This document shows positions 1-11,500 of a stretch of 64,000 nt of DNA, piece after piece. Numbering within the stretch: position 1 is the first letter of the stretch; each line of letters starts with the position of its first letter. The position numbers were made by a program, and so were the translations under genes. The DNA comes from Pelecanus crispus (taxonomy: Eukaryota > Chordata > Aves > Pelecaniformes > Pelecanidae): assembly GCF_030463565.1 (NCBI RefSeq), contig NC_134660.1, positions 2,241,001 through 2,305,000 of the forward strand, written 5' to 3'. The notes beneath the pieces were generated by a model, which was not told the origin of the DNA, made no database searches, and worked only from the letters and a program-made list of their open reading frames with translations.

Positions 1-1309
1 GCTCTCAGGAAAAAAAAAAAAAAAAAAAAAAAATCTGTGCAGCCAAGAACAGACTAGAAGGGTAAAAACAATAACCCCAGATTAAACACATTATGCATGC
101 AGCCTTCTCTTTCTGAGTACCCAGGTTTAGTTCAACGTTTGGATGCTACAGAAACACGGATGTTATAACACTATTTAAACTGAGACCATTCTAAATAGTC
201 ATGCTGCTACTTATTTACAGTGGCTGATAGGGATCTGATAGAGGAAGAAAACACATTACAAAACCATTTATTTTTTGCACCTTTCTCAACTCCAGAGCCA
301 GTTTCCTGGGGAAGTCAACGCCGTGAGCCAGACACTCTTCAGTTTACCATTAAAGAGTTATTTTCCCTTGACAGCAGCCACATCCCCTCTCTACGAAGGG
401 GGGACACAGCCACATCTTTACCATTCCGGGCTCTTTTCCTCCCATGTTGTCTTCGTACACAACACGAGCCGGGCGGTTGAGAGAAGGAACGGGCAGGTAT
501 TTTCATCCTCCACAACAGCCTCTTACAGCGATGAAAAGTAAACCCTGCTGCTGCTGCTCTCGCTCCCGATACCAGCTTCCTCCCCCACCCGGGGAAGCCA
601 GCTGTTACAACAATGCAGAGCTGGAAGCGGCCCTGGCTCCATAGCCTGCTTTGCGCCATATTCTTTGAATAGATCTTATTGTTTACCCTCTGCCCCTTCC
701 GTCCTCTCCAGCCCCCACCTCCCCATAATCAAATTTTTTCCCGGCTACTGCCCAAACCAGACCCGCCAGGGCCACTTTCCCCTCCCCGAGCCGCCCCCCC
801 CCCAGCCCCTCCCGGCCCGGCCCAGGCTGTTTTCTTTGCCCGGCTCCATCTCCCACGTCCCCTGCTCCATCACCAGCCCCGCTGCCAGCGCTCCCACCCG
901 CAGCAACACGTTGGCAGCAGCCCGCACCCCCCCCCACGCACCCCGGGTGGGAGCTTAGACCTGACGGGGGAAGGCAAACACACCCCCAACGGGGCGGGGA
1001 GGGGGGAGAAGTTTCACACCAACACCCCCCCCACACACACACACGCACCGCGGGGGGCCGCACAGGCCCGAGCCCCCGCCCTGCGCACCCACAGACACGC
1101 GTGGCGGCAGGGCCCCCCCCCCAGCCCCGTTCATGCAGCCCACCCCCCGCCGGCTTTGCCACAGGGCCGCCATGAGCGGTTGTCCCGCGTGGGGAGGGGG
1201 GCACGGGGGACCTCGCCCCACACCCTAAGGCCGCGGGGACACACACTGCGGCCTGGCCCCGCCCCCGTTTCCTCAGCCGGGCCGGGCGGCCTCACCCCCG
1301 GGGCCTCAC
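1..1309 (-). other. FBXL20: FBXL20 intron 1 (5' part, runs off the window)
   Basis: This is the intron downstream of the first FBXL20 coding exon; the donor is GTGAGG, read on the minus strand at 1304-1309. It starts with a poly(A) tract (10-33), is AT-rich to about 680, and then becomes CpG-rich with C-runs and CA-type stretches as it nears the promoter island. I see no second FBXL20 exon, and the open frames here are unrelated to any F-box or LRR protein. No RNA gene was recognised. Confidence 0.75.
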
Positions 1310-1351
1310 CTCAAAGCGGCTCTTTGTGACCCCGTTCATCTCCCTCCGCAT
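1310..1351 (-). CDS. FBXL20: FBXL20 coding exon 1 (partial gene)
   Basis: The minus strand encodes MRREMNGVTKSRFE, ending in a clean donor (GAG|GTGAGG). This matches the N-terminus of FBXL20 as I remember it in mammals (MRRD-NGVTKSRFE, with a phase-0 junction after the Glu). FBXL20 is an F-box plus leucine-rich-repeat substrate adaptor of SCF (SKP1-CUL1-F-box) ubiquitin ligases. Only these 14 codons are in the window; the F-box and LRRs lie beyond the left edge. The position, just downstream of MED1 on the same strand and inside a CpG island, is the conserved vertebrate order. The short length means the call rests on a good N-terminal match plus synteny. Confidence 0.85.
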
Positions 1352-2040
1352 GGCGGGGCCGGGCGGGGCGGCAGGGAAGGCGGAAGGCCGGCGGAGGGAG
1401 CGGGGCAGGGGGTGCCGGGGCTCCGCGGCCTCCGCCCGTGGCCGCCGCCGCCGCCGCGTCTCCTCCGGCCTCAACTTCAACCCAAAACAAAAACACTCCG
1501 CACCTGCCAGCAACGCGCGCGCTCATTGGCCAGCGCCGGGCGCGGCGCGCGGCGGCGGCGGCGGCGGGAGGGGAGGGGAGGGCGCAGCGCGCGCTGCGGC
1601 GGGGGACGCCTCGGGGTGGGGGGCGGGGGCACGGGCACGGGCACCGGGACGGGACACGGCGGCTGCCCACCTACCCCGCAGGCCGCCGCCGCCCCCATCG
1701 CGCCGCCGCCGGGGTCCGCCCGCCCCCCGGTGCGACCGGAGGATGTTGGGGGGAGGGAGGCGGGGGTGCGAGGGGCGGCCCCGCCCCCCCCGCGACACCG
1801 CGGGCTGCAAGACCCCCCCCCCCCCCCCCGTGATATCCCGGGGCTGCCGGGACCCCCCCCGCCGCGGGGATCGGGGGGGGGGGGGGGGCGGTGTCTCCCG
1901 CCCCTCCGCTCCCTTCCGGGAGGAGCGGAGAGGCCGCGGAGCTCGGCCAATCACAGGCCGGGCTTGGCGTGGCGTCATGGTGATGTCATTCCCGCGGGAA
2001 AATCAAGCGTGGCGGGGGATCCCTGCCCGCGCCCTCCCCG
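1352..2040 (-). promoter_or_regulatory. FBXL20: FBXL20 5'UTR and CpG-island promoter
   Basis: This is very GC- and CpG-rich sequence immediately upstream of the FBXL20 ATG. On the minus strand there is a CCAAT box at 1525-1529. In the distal part there is another CCAAT on the plus strand (1947-1951) and a CRE-like TGATGTCA at 1981-1988. G/C homopolymer runs (about 1810-1890) could form G-quadruplexes. The transcription start is not determinable from sequence; about 1400-1550 is plausible. The long open frames on both strands here are a by-product of GC content. Confidence 0.6.
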
Positions 2041-2059
2041 CCGGTTGCAGAAACCCGAG

Positions 2060-5000
2060 ACCTCTTTGTACCAAAGAGATTTATTTGCATGTAAATAAAC
2101 ATGTTCTCTGCAATATTTCCAAAAAAGTTGAAAGTACACTCTACGTCCAAAAAGAATGCAAAAGGAGCCGGGGGTATTTACAAAAAAAAGCCAATTTCCA
2201 GACAGGTATTTACATTACGGCCATTTAGGAAAGAACCATTTTCTTTTAATCTCCATGTACACTTCACCACCTGAGATTAAAAGGTTTGGCTTTTATTTTG
2301 TTTACACCTTTCATCTTTCCAATACTGAAAGACGTAAAATCATTCTCGTGAATAAGCAAAAATACTTTAAAAATAAAACATTGTGTCAGAGACCAAGCAT
2401 TTACAGGTCAAAACGTCCGTGTAGTCGCATACCTCATCTCTCATCGCGGCGGCAGGAGCGTCGTGCAGCCGGCGCCCGGATCTGGTTTTTCTCTCTCTCT
2501 CACGGGATTTATCACACACGACGGGGAAGGGGACAGGGCACCGAAATGAGGCGAAAAACCTTAAACTGCTGCCCCTGCGGCCCGGGCCGTGCGCCTCTCG
2601 CGGCAGCGGTGTCAGGGATGCCGGGAGGAGACTTTGTTCCCTCTATTTCCGCAGGCGACGGCGATGCCCGCCTTCCGCAGGAGACATTTAGGATACTGAA
2701 CTTTGGTCTTGCGTGAGCGGAGAAGAAAACATGTGCACCTCTTTTCCTTTAAAACGCATTTTTGCGTCGGTTATCAAGCTGAACCGTTAATTTCCTTCCA
2801 ACTTCTACTGGGTTTCATACCAGTAAAACGTGACTCCTATTAACGACAAGTCCAGTAAACGGCCCCGTGAAATCCCCAGCCCTGATTCGACTTGAACAGC
2901 ACTTCTTTTTGAAGGCTGGTTTTGCCTTCACGCAAGCCAGAAGGGATCAAAGGCCTTTTGTAAAACGAAAACAACTTTTAAAAAAAAACCCAACAACAAA
3001 CGAGAGGGGCAGCATGAAAACAGATGACGACCTGCCGGAGTCTGAACATCACTCCCGAGATGCAGCCGCTGCAGCAGGGTCTCAAGATAAATTCATCTGG
3101 TGTTGTGTTCCTTACATCCTCTTCAGAGACACCCCACAGTCATACGATTCTGATGCTGCGTAAGATAACGTCATTTGCTCCAGCTTTAGACTTTATTTAC
3201 TTTTTCCTATCATCTCAGCACATGAAGATGGGAGCATTGGTGAGGGGGAAGCTACCGTACACAGACCCCAAGGAGCAAAGGATGAATGGTGGAAAATACA
3301 AGAAGGGAGAGCTCTCCAGAGCCCGGGGCGGGGGGCTTTGGAGAAATTCAGGCTCCCGCGTTCTGCAGGAGCCCTGGAATTAAGCTGAAGGCAGGAGGAA
3401 GAGGTGAAAAATCCCTACAATTAACTGAATAGTTGCCACCCTACTGAAAAGACACCGGCCTTGCTATGGCTTTGAATGAGCTGGAAAAGAAATAGCTTGC
3501 CTGGGGTATCATTGGGGTCAGACCGTAAGCAGGACGGGAAATCTCTGTGGTTTAAAAGAAACTTAAATCCTTGACAGCTTTTCAGACCGCATCCCCAAAT
3601 GCGAGTGTAATCTCATTCCCACAGGGGAAATCCGGGCCTCCAGGAATCAACAGCAACATCCAACGGGAGCAGGATTCTGTTCAGTACATAATTCAGAAGG
3701 AGATGTGTTCGCAGAACTCTTGATTTCCCACATTCCTCTTCAGTGAGTCAGATTTAACTGCTTTTAAAAATAAAACGCTCTCCTGCGTCTCTTTTCCTTT
3801 CAGGGACCACAAGATAACACCATAGAGGATGCCCGAGTCACGCTCTTAATTCCAGCCAAAAGGGGAAAATCCATCTTTTAAGGCAATCGCTGCTTCTGCC
3901 ACAACTCTTACCCCAGATGAACCAGTTAGGGTCTGTTTTTCCAGCAGTGTCAGTGCTAACACCAGAGGACAGCTGACTCACACTGCCAGGCTAACACCTC
4001 CCAGAGAGAGAAGGCAATGCTCATGTGCATCACCAGAATTACTATCCGAGAAGCGCGCTGCAAGTTAAAAAAACAAAAACCCAAATGAAACCCTGCAGGG
4101 CTTCAGCAACAGAAACAGACTGCAAAAAAACCAAGGCCTGTTTTTTAACCGCGAATGCACACTAGCTGTTCTATCGCCATTAATGGAAGTATTCGCAGTG
4201 GATAAATCAAGCGTGGCTCTAAAGTGTTCCCAGGACCGGGATGTGTGCGGCTTACAGTCTATCGCTTTGCAAGTGCAGCATCAGGGGATTCTGGGGAAGC
4301 TCTGTTTGCTAGGCTTACAAGGAAGCAACGCTCCGATGAAGAGAGTGGAGTCTCTTTCCAATTCAGATTCACTCCAATGCGTGCCAGAATTTCACCGACT
4401 TCACCAAAGCTACAGCTGCTGCACGTGCGCAGAGCTGTCCAAATCCATGGGCTCTGCCCAAATTCCCAAGTCCCTTTGGGCTCTGCATCATACAATTAAA
4501 CCAGAGATTGCGTGAAAACAAGCAGCGCAAGGCATTCAGATATGGCCATAAATAAATAGCTAAAATGAAAGGGAAGTCAAACATAAGACAGCAATCCTTC
4601 ATCACTGTGACCTGGAATAAAATCCTGATATCCGTCAGAACACAGTGCCCGATTCTGCAGAGCAGCTTGTATCAGAAGAAAATGAAGTTCCTCAGCACCG
4701 CATTGCATCAGGCGTTGAATGAAGAAATGCCACAAAAATAAAATAAATTTAAAAACATCTTTTTTTCCTTCCAACCTTTTAAAAAGAATAAAACCCAACC
4801 CTAAAACATGTCCTAAAATAATTAGTTTCAAACTTCCTAAAAACAAAAGCAACTTATTCTGAATGGGAAGAGGGGCAGAGGAACTGGGACTCTCCCAGAA
4901 TAGCCTATGTTTCTGTTTGCACCAGTTTGGGGGTTGCTTCCACACTTACACACACACACACACACTTAGCTTTACACCCATTAAGTCTGATGGGGCTATT

Positions 5001-5258
5001 AATACTTAGAAATTAAAAATGAGCATAAGCGTCCGCAGGATGAAGGCCATAGTCAGGAACCTGGCTTGCCCAGTGAGCTGCTGGCACTCACGCTTTCTTT
5101 CTCCACTGACTTTGGAGATCCTTGGAAATACTTTTTTCCTCTTCAGACACACCCTGTAAAAATCAGTGTGGCAGGTTTGCAAGGAATGGTTCCTTTCTTC
5201 CAATCTCTAGAACCCGCAGGTCCTGCGTACAGCTCATCTTCCAAAGACGCTAAGAAAA
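2060..5258 (-). other. MED1: MED1 3'UTR
   Basis: About 3.2 kb of AT-rich sequence lies between the MED1 stop codon (5259-5261) and the FBXL20 promoter. No splice-compatible coding frame was recognised in it. It contains a short (CA)n tract near 4949-4968 and several A/T runs. The length fits the long 3'UTR of vertebrate MED1 mRNAs. The 110-aa open frames near 4183-4515 have no family resemblance that I can see. Confidence 0.65.
2080..2085 (-). terminator. MED1: Candidate MED1 poly(A) signal (AATAAA, minus strand)
   Basis: TTTATT on the plus strand reads AATAAA on the minus strand. It is the last hexamer before the sequence turns into the GC-rich FBXL20 promoter, and the AT-rich, UTR-like composition ends here, so it is the best candidate for MED1 3'-end formation with cleavage near 2055-2070. 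Other minus-strand AATAAA hexamers upstream (for example near 2291 and 3188) could be used as alternatives. Confidence 0.5.
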
Positions 5259-8200
5259 TTAATTGCCAATTAGAGCAACATCCATGAGGTCGTCATCTTC
5301 TTCCCCGATCAAGAACTCGGGGCTAGCCCGGGATGGTCGCTCAGCCGAAAGGATAGCGCTGCTTGTCATGGAGAGAGACTGGTCAGCTGAAATTGGGGAC
5401 TTGGACCAGCTCTCTGGCTTCATGCTGTGAGATTTCTTCTTGTCTCTGTCTTTATCTCGATCCCGATCTCTGTCCCGGTCTTTGTCTTTCACTTTTTTCT
5501 TCTCTTTTTTGTGCTTTTTGTGTTTTTCTGAGCTATATTCAGGCAAAGGCCTAATGCCATCGTCAGAGCTGGGGCTGTTCTGATAAGATTTCTCTGCTAT
5601 GGAAGAGCCTGACTCACTCTCACTGTCTATGTTTTGGGGAGTGTACGCTGGTGACTTACTGTGGCTGGGAGAGCAGCGTTCATGTTTTGGAGTAGATCCG
5701 CTGATTAGAGGGGACCCATAGCTTTTGGAAGAAGCCATCTGAGGCCTTAGGCTATCCCCACCTCCTTCCCCAGGTTTCTGCAAAGTTACTTTGGCTTTAA
5801 TGCTAGGGGAACCACCATCGTGTTTACTGATGATAATTTTGGCGACTCCAGTGCTTCCAACGTTTTTGGAATCTGAAGTCTTCTTGGAAGAGTCAACAGA
5901 TCCTCCGGAAACAGAGACTTTAGATTTCTCTTTGTCACTCTTCTCACGTTTGCCCTGGAACTCACCTCCAGACATATTATGTTTGGAGGACATAGTATGG
6001 CTTGAGGAATTGGAACTTGGCCCCATTTGTCCATCCATTGGGTCATCCCCACCAGGCCCGCTAGTGACAACCCCATGTTTAAGTTTGTCTATGACTGCAG
6101 TCAGAGATGGCTTCTTGTTTCTGCTTGGAGACTTGCCTTTGGAACTTCCATGCTGGTTTTGAGATGAAGACATGGAAGACCCACTAGATGAGAAGGAAGA
6201 TGAGGATGCTGTCGAAGAATTTGATGAAGGAGGTGGTTTCTGTGACATGGACCCAGAGGATCCCATTCCTGAAGACGATTTCATACTTGAGCTTGATCCC
6301 GTCCCAGACATATGGGAACCCCCGGAACCTGAACTGATAGGTGACTTTGCTTTAGATGATGGGGGAGTACCTGGGACAGGTTTCATGGGAGAAGCAAGCT
6401 TGTCAGAACCACCCGAGGGTCTAGAATGAGATGGAGAGATGTTTGGTTTACTCATGGAAGGGTTCATAAGTGACGATGGCTTTCCTTGAGGTTTCATCTT
6501 GGTACTTCCAGAACCGCTGCTGAGGCCATGTTTGGTGATGGGGGAGGATCCAGGCTTTCCCACCGACTGAGCCGAGCTTTTGGACTGACCTGAACTTGAG
6601 CCGCCTTGGCTGGAGTAGAGGCTGCTGCTCATCTTTGAGCCAGAAGACCCTTCCGATTTGCTGCTTTTAATTTTGCCTGAGGTTGAAGAGGAGGAAGAAG
6701 AGGAGGAGGAGGAAGAATGGCTATGATGGCTTTTGCTGCTGGAGGAGGTGACAGAGCCACTACTTGTATACTGGCCATGTGAAGATGGTTTGCCAACAGT
6801 CACTGTTCCTTTTGGGATCTGAATGGTTATTTTTGGAATAGGAGGAGTAGCTACACCAGGAGGAGTCTGAGATCTGCCTGAACTCCCAGGAGATTTGGAC
6901 CCACCTGTGCTTGCTGGTGGCGTGAAAGGCCTGTTTGATGAACTGTGAGACGGAGACTTCCCATCTGTCTCCTGCTTTTTCCGCTTTGGAAGTTTCTCTT
7001 TACTTTTACCATCACTGGATGGCGTCCGGCTGCGCTTCCCTGGCTTCCCGTCTATCCCAGGACCTGCCATGTTACTTCCAGAACCATTGCCTTCCTTTAC
7101 CCGTTTCTGAGACTTTTCTTTTCCTAAATCCCCTGTATTCAGTAAGGGGCTCTGACCTCCACTGTGATGCTCCATGATGTCAGAGGACCCCAGTGCTTTG
7201 CTTGCAGCTGCAATAATACTAAAATCTACCGTATCGGACTGATTGCTCCCCTTAAATTTATTTTCCCCCCCATCAGCCCCCAAGACTTGCACCCCCAAAG
7301 TAGTTAGAGCCTGGGACGCATAGCCCTTGAAGTCGTCAGTGTCTCCACTCTGACTACTCTCATCAAAGTACTCCTCCCCAAAGCCACTTTGACTCTGACT
7401 GTTCAGCAAGTCAGGATTGAAATCTACTCCATCGGGAAAAAAATGGTTTGAAGAATCGCTGTTGGGGCTCACAGCAGCGTCTGCTATCAGGTCTGCTGGA
7501 TCTGTGTATGGGTTCTCACTATTGTTCGTCTGAAAAACATCTGGGTCAAAGAGGGCACTTTGTGAATGTCCTGAACTAGAAGAGTCTCTTACTGGAGTAC
7601 CAATGGGTGGACAGTCCTCATTAGTGGTGGGCAGTTTGGAAGCCTCCTCTGCTATATCCGAAAGGATATCAGTAACATCAGCTCCAATGCTGTCCGAACT
7701 AGAAAGTCGAACCATTCTCTGAATACTGGGCTGCGAGTGAGGTATAGGCTGTGGGTATGTAGTAGGAGGAGTGCTGCATTGGCTGGGTGCTGGAGTAATA
7801 TGAGGGGTGTCCAGGGTATCTGCAGTCATGTTGACATCAAAAATGGGATTCTGGGAGTCAACATCCATTGAAAAGAGCTCCCTCTGGAAATCATCCTCAG
7901 TCTGATGCTTGGGCTTGTCGGCCGGCATGCGGGATTTTTTTTTCTTTTGCTTATTCCCCCCAGGGCCCATTTCCATTCTGGGGGAGCCAGAGGAAGAGTT
8001 CTGCCTTTCGAGAGGGCTGCTCCCATACAGAGTGGAGAAATCCTGAGGGGGATTCTCTTTAAGAAGGTTCATGAGCATGGGGTGGTTCTTGGTGTTGCTT
8101 GCTGGTGAGGATACTGGTGGTGGTGTGTGATGGGGGGGGGTTGGACTTGAGCCAATGGTAGACCCCACATTCCCTGTGATCTGCAACAAACTAGTGAGAA

Positions 8201-8508
8201 TAGGGTTCTGAGACACTTTGCTGAAGTCCTCCCCATGGCCCACCGAGTCATGCCTCTCTTTCATGCTTATGCTCATGTTAAACAAAGTAGTGATGGGCCC
8301 CCCAGGAAAAGTGTTTGTTGGGGTAGTGGTACCACTCATTGGGTTGCTGCCTGTGGTCATGCCATACCCTGGGCTGCTGGCTGGGGGAAGATTTTTCTTC
8401 ACCATGTCTTCTACTGTCTCTGCAATGAGGGACAAGGCTGGTGTGTCTGCTTGAATCGTTTCTGCTTTTCTACGAATTGCTCTCATGGTGACAGGAATGG
8501 ACATACAT
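5259..8508 (-). CDS. MED1: MED1 coding exon 17 (large terminal exon)
   Basis: Residues 501-1583, starting CMSIPVTMRAIRRKAE after acceptor CTTGCAG (8509-8510). It carries both LxxLL nuclear-receptor boxes, the long Ser-rich low-complexity tail implicated in condensate formation at enhancers, the GVATPPIPKITIQIPKGTV block, the SLTAVIDKLKHGVV block and a basic RD/KD repeat. The stop is TAA at 5259-5261. One uninterrupted exon of this size is the family pattern. Confidence 0.96.
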
Positions 8509-11500
8509 CTGCAAGGCACAAGACAAAGGGTTTAGCAGGCATTTTGCTGCCCTACAGCAATGTTCACTGAAGAAGTTTTAACAACTTCATCAGACATAAA
8601 GCAAGCACTAAGGCTCTTGGGCACAACAGGGCAACAGGTCCAGGCACTGTAAATGCCCTGCTGTTCTGCTTGTATTTACACTTAATCCCATCACACTTAT
8701 CTAGCCACGAGGCAACTGTGCCTTTATGCATTGCCTTGCAGTCACAAAGGGAGAATTAATCAATCAATTAACTCTAATAACTAATATCTGACAGATCGTG
8801 ATCTCGTAGTTAAAGCACAGGATGCAATCTGGGTTGTTACTCTGAGTCTGCCAAAAAACACCTTTGTCCAAGCTTCGCAAACTAATTTCTTGCAACCCTG
8901 TAAAAATCAATGATAACGCCACATTCTACTGAAGGACGACAAGCCTATAATGTTCTGAAAGAAAAGACAGCTTTTCTCACTGCAGAGGTCTGTGTCATGC
9001 ACTGTTAACATTCTGCTGCGCTCTGAATGGTGGCCGGGGTGGAGGAACCTTGATAAAAGGCCTGTGTAAATGACAAACCGCAGGGGAGCTCTTCCACGTT
9101 TTACAAGACTTAGAAAGCAACCAACTACAGGAGAAGTCATAAACAGGCAGACACCTGGGACATGCACCCAAAAATAAGTAGCTATGGTTCAGCGTCTGGA
9201 ACAGAATTTTCAATAGGGCTCCAAGCTTTCCTCTCTTCCAAACAACCACTACCAAAACTCACTCACAGACAGAAAGGCTCCAAAACCGCAAGGATAAATA
9301 TGAGATAGACACAGAGTTCATCTGTATGATTTGGAGTGCACAGTGGCACAAAAAAATCCAGCTTACCTTTGAACAACTTTGGCAATGAAATCATCTGTAC
9401 AGATAAGAGCATCGGACAGCCCTTTGTACAGCTTACAGTTCACATGAGTAGAGTCTTGCACATCCATTACCACTAAAAGAGAGAAGGCATTTGGAAGAGA
9501 TCAAAAAACTGGTTACAGTGGAAGAAAACCCTGCCATCCTTCCCATAAACTTTTACTGAGTCCACTTACCACACACTAGGGAGTCATTCACAGGATGCTG
9601 AAAGGATACACTAAAACAGGAGTCAGAGAGAGGACAAACTTCAAACTGCAGGATCCCAGGAGAATCTGAAAGACATGGGAACTGTTAAATTAGGGAATGC
9701 GGGAGATGAACCAGAGGCACCAGCTCAAAACCCTCATATAGAAGAAAAAAAAATTTAAAAAAAGAAAAAAAAGAAAACAAAAAAGGAAAGCAGCATAGGC
9801 CACATTTCGTATTCCTACATGGGAAAATTACCCAGGGTTTATTATCCACACATTATATTCCACTTGATGTGGTACCCACCTTCTTTTAAAACTGTTCGCT
9901 TGACACAGCTGCCAATCAGTGTGTTGTACGCCACCTGATGTCTGATCAAATTGAGGATGAGAGGAACCCGTCCAGGGTGCTGGAAGGCGATCTTACTAAT
10001 CAGAGTTCCTTGAAGGCTTCTTCCATCTGGGAGAGGAGCATCTTTGTTCAGAAAGTAACAGTGCTGCTGTCCTGGAAGAGCCTGACAAACAATTTCTGCT
10101 TTACTCCAACTACTGCTGGATATAAGGCAACAACAGACATCTAGGAAGGAAAGAGCAGGCCCCAGATCCAAGTGACGCCAAGCCACCTTTCTGGCTGAAA
10201 ATCACAAACGAAGACAACACTCTCCTTCCAATCTGAACAAGCAAAATATGATTTTGGCTCCTCGGAAGTAGTACTGGCCAAACAGTATTCACTGTCCCCA
10301 CTAAAAGTTTCATACGGTATGGCATCCCTCCTGAGGAAAACAGAAATCCTCTGAAGTTAACAGGAGATCTGTCACTGACAAATTTAAGAACCAGGATTTC
10401 TCCCGAAGTGACGCGATTCATTCAGCCACACATTACAGTCTGAACAAGAGGAAGGGACAGAACCTGGGAAGGCTCAGTCCCATACCTCTGCTGTCATTCC
10501 TGCAGCTGCACTTCAACAGCAATGGATTTTTCATTACCTAATTTTCCTAATTACTGTGGCCAGGTCTGTAGCTGAATTCTAATGCTTGGATAGCATAGGT
10601 TTTGCCTATGAATAAATACTGTGCCGATTTCCTTTATCCTACTTGAAAGATACCAGAAACAGATGAAAAACCCCAAGCTGCTCATCTACAAGTATAACGC
10701 CCTGGTTGTAACAACATACTTACTGCATAGAAGCGCATATTGTGGTTTAAAGGTAGAGGATCAGCCTCCTTGGATAATTCAAACTGTGTGATCAACTCAT
10801 ACAAGGGTACAAACGTCGGCGGCGTGTCGAACAGTGGAATACCTGAGGGAACAAGACGGCACGGAATGATAGCACCTGGGAGCCAGAAAGAGGTGGTGGG
10901 CCAGGGAAGGCGCTACCATCTAGTAAAGGAAACCTGTCCAGGTTTTACTGAAAACAGAGCCCAAAACCTTGAGCAACTTTTCTGGCACACGTTAAAAATG
11001 AGCAGCAGTTTATTAATAAAAACCTAGGGAGTATCTGTCTGACAGATCTGCAACCCACCTGTGCAGCCCTGAAGTTTCTGAATGAAAGCTCGAGACACTG
11101 GAATGGGACGTGGGAATTTCAGGAAGAAACAAGCTGGTAAGTCCACACTGTTGGCACTGGTGATTGACGAGAAAGACGGAGTTCTGAAATATTGGATTAA
11201 TACAAGATCTTATTAGACCGCAGGGCACGACTCTGGCTTCTGCTATGAGCACGCCAGACATCCAATTTACTGTTTGCTCAAATACAAGCAGATCGTTATA
11301 CCTTCTTAAAAATTTAGACACTCCTCAAAAGCATGTCACATGCCTGAAACATATTTCTTGGCTTAAAGACAGCATGTATGCTTTATATAATGCTATGACA
11401 TCATGCAGTCATCTCCCCGCTCTGACTTCAACAGAGGACTGAATGTTGAATTTGCATCTAAACAAGGCTGCTGAGAAAGGCCTGGCAGACACATCCTTTG

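Noticed and set aside
1326..2228. 300-codon plus-strand open frame across the FBXL20 promoter
   Set aside because: Arg/Gly/Pro-rich translation of a CpG island; opposite to the FBXL20 exon that matches a known N-terminus.
10082..10140. Upstream alternative acceptors for MED1 exon 14 (adding up to about 59 nt)
   Set aside because: Only the acceptor at 10082-10084 keeps phase and joins to the family sequence; the added sequence would shift the frame or insert unmatched residues.
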